Source: DATLCI01 sp046714215
GTDB lineage: Bacteria > Acidobacteriota > Terriglobia > Terriglobales > Acidobacteriaceae
DNA: 13,863 nt
Direction of reading: 5' to 3'
NCBI GenBank assembly: GCA_046714215.1
Contig: JBKKBM010000013.1
Location: 1 to 13,863 of the forward strand
Shown in pieces: positions 12,651 to 13,863 of this stretch; positions within the stretch are counted from its first letter, which is position 1; every line of letters begins with the position of its first letter. A program made the position numbers and the translations under genes. The notes below the pieces were generated by a model. The model was given only the letters and a program-made list of their open reading frames with translations, searched no databases and was not told the origin of the DNA.

Positions 12651-13863
12651 CTAACCCAGTAACGACTCGACGACGGCGGGAGCGTCGGCCAGGGCGGCGT
12701 CGAGGGCGGAGGGATCTTTGCCGCCGGCTTCAGCGAGGTCAGGGCGTCCGCCGCCGGAGCCGCCGACTTTCTTGGCGACAAGTCCCACGATCTTGCCCGC
12801 CTGAATCTTGCCGGTGAGGTCTTTGGTGACGCCAACCACGATGGCCACCTTCTTTTCACCGTCGACTTCTGAGACCGAGCCCAGCACGACGATGCCCGAG
12901 CCGAGTTTGTTGCGCAGGTTGTCGACGAGCACGCGCATTTGGTTGCGGTCAACGTTGTCGACGCGCTGGGCCAGCACTTTGATGCCTTTGATTTCCTTGA
13001 CCTGGTCGGCGGCGCCGGAGACCGAGGCGGAGGCTGACTTCATGCGCGCCTGCTCCAATTCCTTGCGCAGTTTCTTGATCTCGTCGTCTTTACTTTGTAA
13101 AGCTAACCGAAAACTCTCCGGATCCTCATGAGCTTGACCGAGGAGTTGTCCGGTGACGCTGACGATGCGGTGGTCGCTGCGGAAGGCACGCACGGACCCT
13201 TCGCCGGTGATGGCTTCCACGCGGCGGACTCCCGAAGAGACGCTCGATTCATGCAGCAGCTTCACCAGTCCGATCTCACCGGTGGCGGCGGTGTGGATGC
13301 CGCCGCAGAGTTCGGTGGAGAAGTCCCCGATCTTGATGACACGGACCTTGTCGCCATATTTTTCCCCGAAGAGCGCCATGGCCTTGTATTCATTCACGGC
13401 CACGTCGATGGGGACATCGTTGATGACTTTGACTTCGGTGTTCTTCAGGACTTCTTGGTTGACGAGGTCTTCGATGTCCTGCAGTTCTTCGTCGGCGACT
13501 CCGGTGAAGTGAGAGAAATCGAAGCGGAGGTGCTTGGGATCGACCAGCGAGCCCGCTTGCTTCACGTGCTTGCCTAAGACTTCGCGCAACGCGGCATGAA
13601 CCAAGTGCGTGCCGGTGTGATTGCGCACGGTGGCGCGGCGAACGTCGGCGTGAACGACCGCATCGACTTTCTGGCCGACGTGGAGCGGCTGCTTGGCCAC
13701 CACTTTGTGCGCGCGCACGCCGGCGACGGGCATGATGCATCCGTTGACCTCGGCGAGGAGCGTGCGGGCGCCGTCGCTGGTGTAGAAGATGCCGATATCG
13801 CCGACTTGGCCACCGGAGTCGGCGTAAAAGGGCGTGTGGTCGAGGACGACCTCGCCTTGCTCG
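12651..13863 (-). CDS. alaS: alanine-tRNA ligase, C-terminal part (5' end outside window)
   Basis: About 403 residues are present; the catalytic N-terminal domain lies beyond the edge. The enzyme attaches alanine to tRNA-Ala in the cytoplasm. The fragment begins in the beta-barrel region with the classic LDHTPFYADSGGQVGD. The editing domain follows with its zinc-type ligands: HxxxH in NHTGTHLVH, and CGGIH. Next come a coiled-coil segment (SKDDEIKKLRKELEQARMK) and the C-Ala domain with GGGRPDLAEAGG, ending VVESLLG and a TAG stop at 12651-12653. Everything expected downstream of the aminoacylation domain is present and in one frame. Confidence 0.96.
   Translation of the reverse strand, partial: EQGEVVLDHTPFYADSGGQVGDIGIFYTSDGARTLLAEVNGCIMPVAGVRAHKVVAKQPLHVGQKVDAVVHADVRRATVRNHTGTHLVHAALREVLGKHVKQAGSLVDPKHLRFDFSHFTGVADEELQDIEDLVNQEVLKNTEVKVINDVPIDVAVNEYKAMALFGEKYGDKVRVIKIGDFSTELCGGIHTAATGEIGLVKLLHESSVSSGVRRVEAITGEGSVRAFRSDHRIVSVTGQLLGQAHEDPESFRLALQSKDDEIKKLRKELEQARMKSASASVSGAADQVKEIKGIKVLAQRVDNVDRNQMRVLVDNLRNKLGSGIVVLGSVSEVDGEKKVAIVVGVTKDLTGKIQAGKIVGLVAKKVGGSGGGRPDLAEAGGKDPSALDAALADAPAVVESLLG

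Overview
The window is a high-GC bacterial chromosomal segment, most likely from an Acidobacteriota (Terriglobia-type) genome. The lineage call is inference. It rests on a DUF6599-type membrane protein, an amidase with an N-terminal TPR-like and AMIN arrangement, a class III cyclase/Ser-Thr kinase fusion, and CACAGAG / CACGAAGG interspersed repeats that I associate with this phylum. No rRNA, tRNA, CRISPR array or transposase gene was seen.

Layout from left to right. Positions 1-303 (minus) hold the N-terminus of a PepSY-associated membrane protein running off the window through a G-rich (Pro-coding) tract. It is divergent from a plus-strand DUF3574 protein (518-979). A large plus-strand exported helical-repeat protein of about 900 residues follows (1194-3896). 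It converges on a minus-strand four-part signalling protein (4159-6318): class III nucleotide cyclase, Ser/Thr kinase, membrane segment and TPR. The convergent gap (3897-4158) is packed with hairpins and a 22-bp imperfect direct repeat. Upstream of the kinase lies an elaborate control region (6319-6769): two promoter-like elements, an intrinsic terminator between them, and several operator-like dyads in an AT-rich island.

Positions 6770-11093 are a minus-strand cluster for cell-wall work: a lytic transglycosylase, an N-acetylmuramoyl-L-alanine amidase and a DUF6599 membrane protein, with a good promoter (TTGCCC-N17-TATAAT) ahead of the first gene. The amidase is broken by a single in-frame TAG at 9192-9194 inside its AMIN domain. 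The same frame stays open on both sides and all catalytic residues are present downstream, so this is a recent nonsense mutation or a sequencing error.

At the right, a plus-strand exported protein of unknown function (11605-12435) is bracketed by two copies of a two-part interspersed repeat. It is preceded by two mutually exclusive stems that look like a leader switch. The window ends in the C-terminal part of alaS (minus, 12651-13863).

The strongest leads are the amber-interrupted amidase, the promoter-terminator unit (possible ~80-nt RNA) plus operator island upstream of the cyclase-kinase, and the repeat-bracketed orphan gene with its competing-stem leader.
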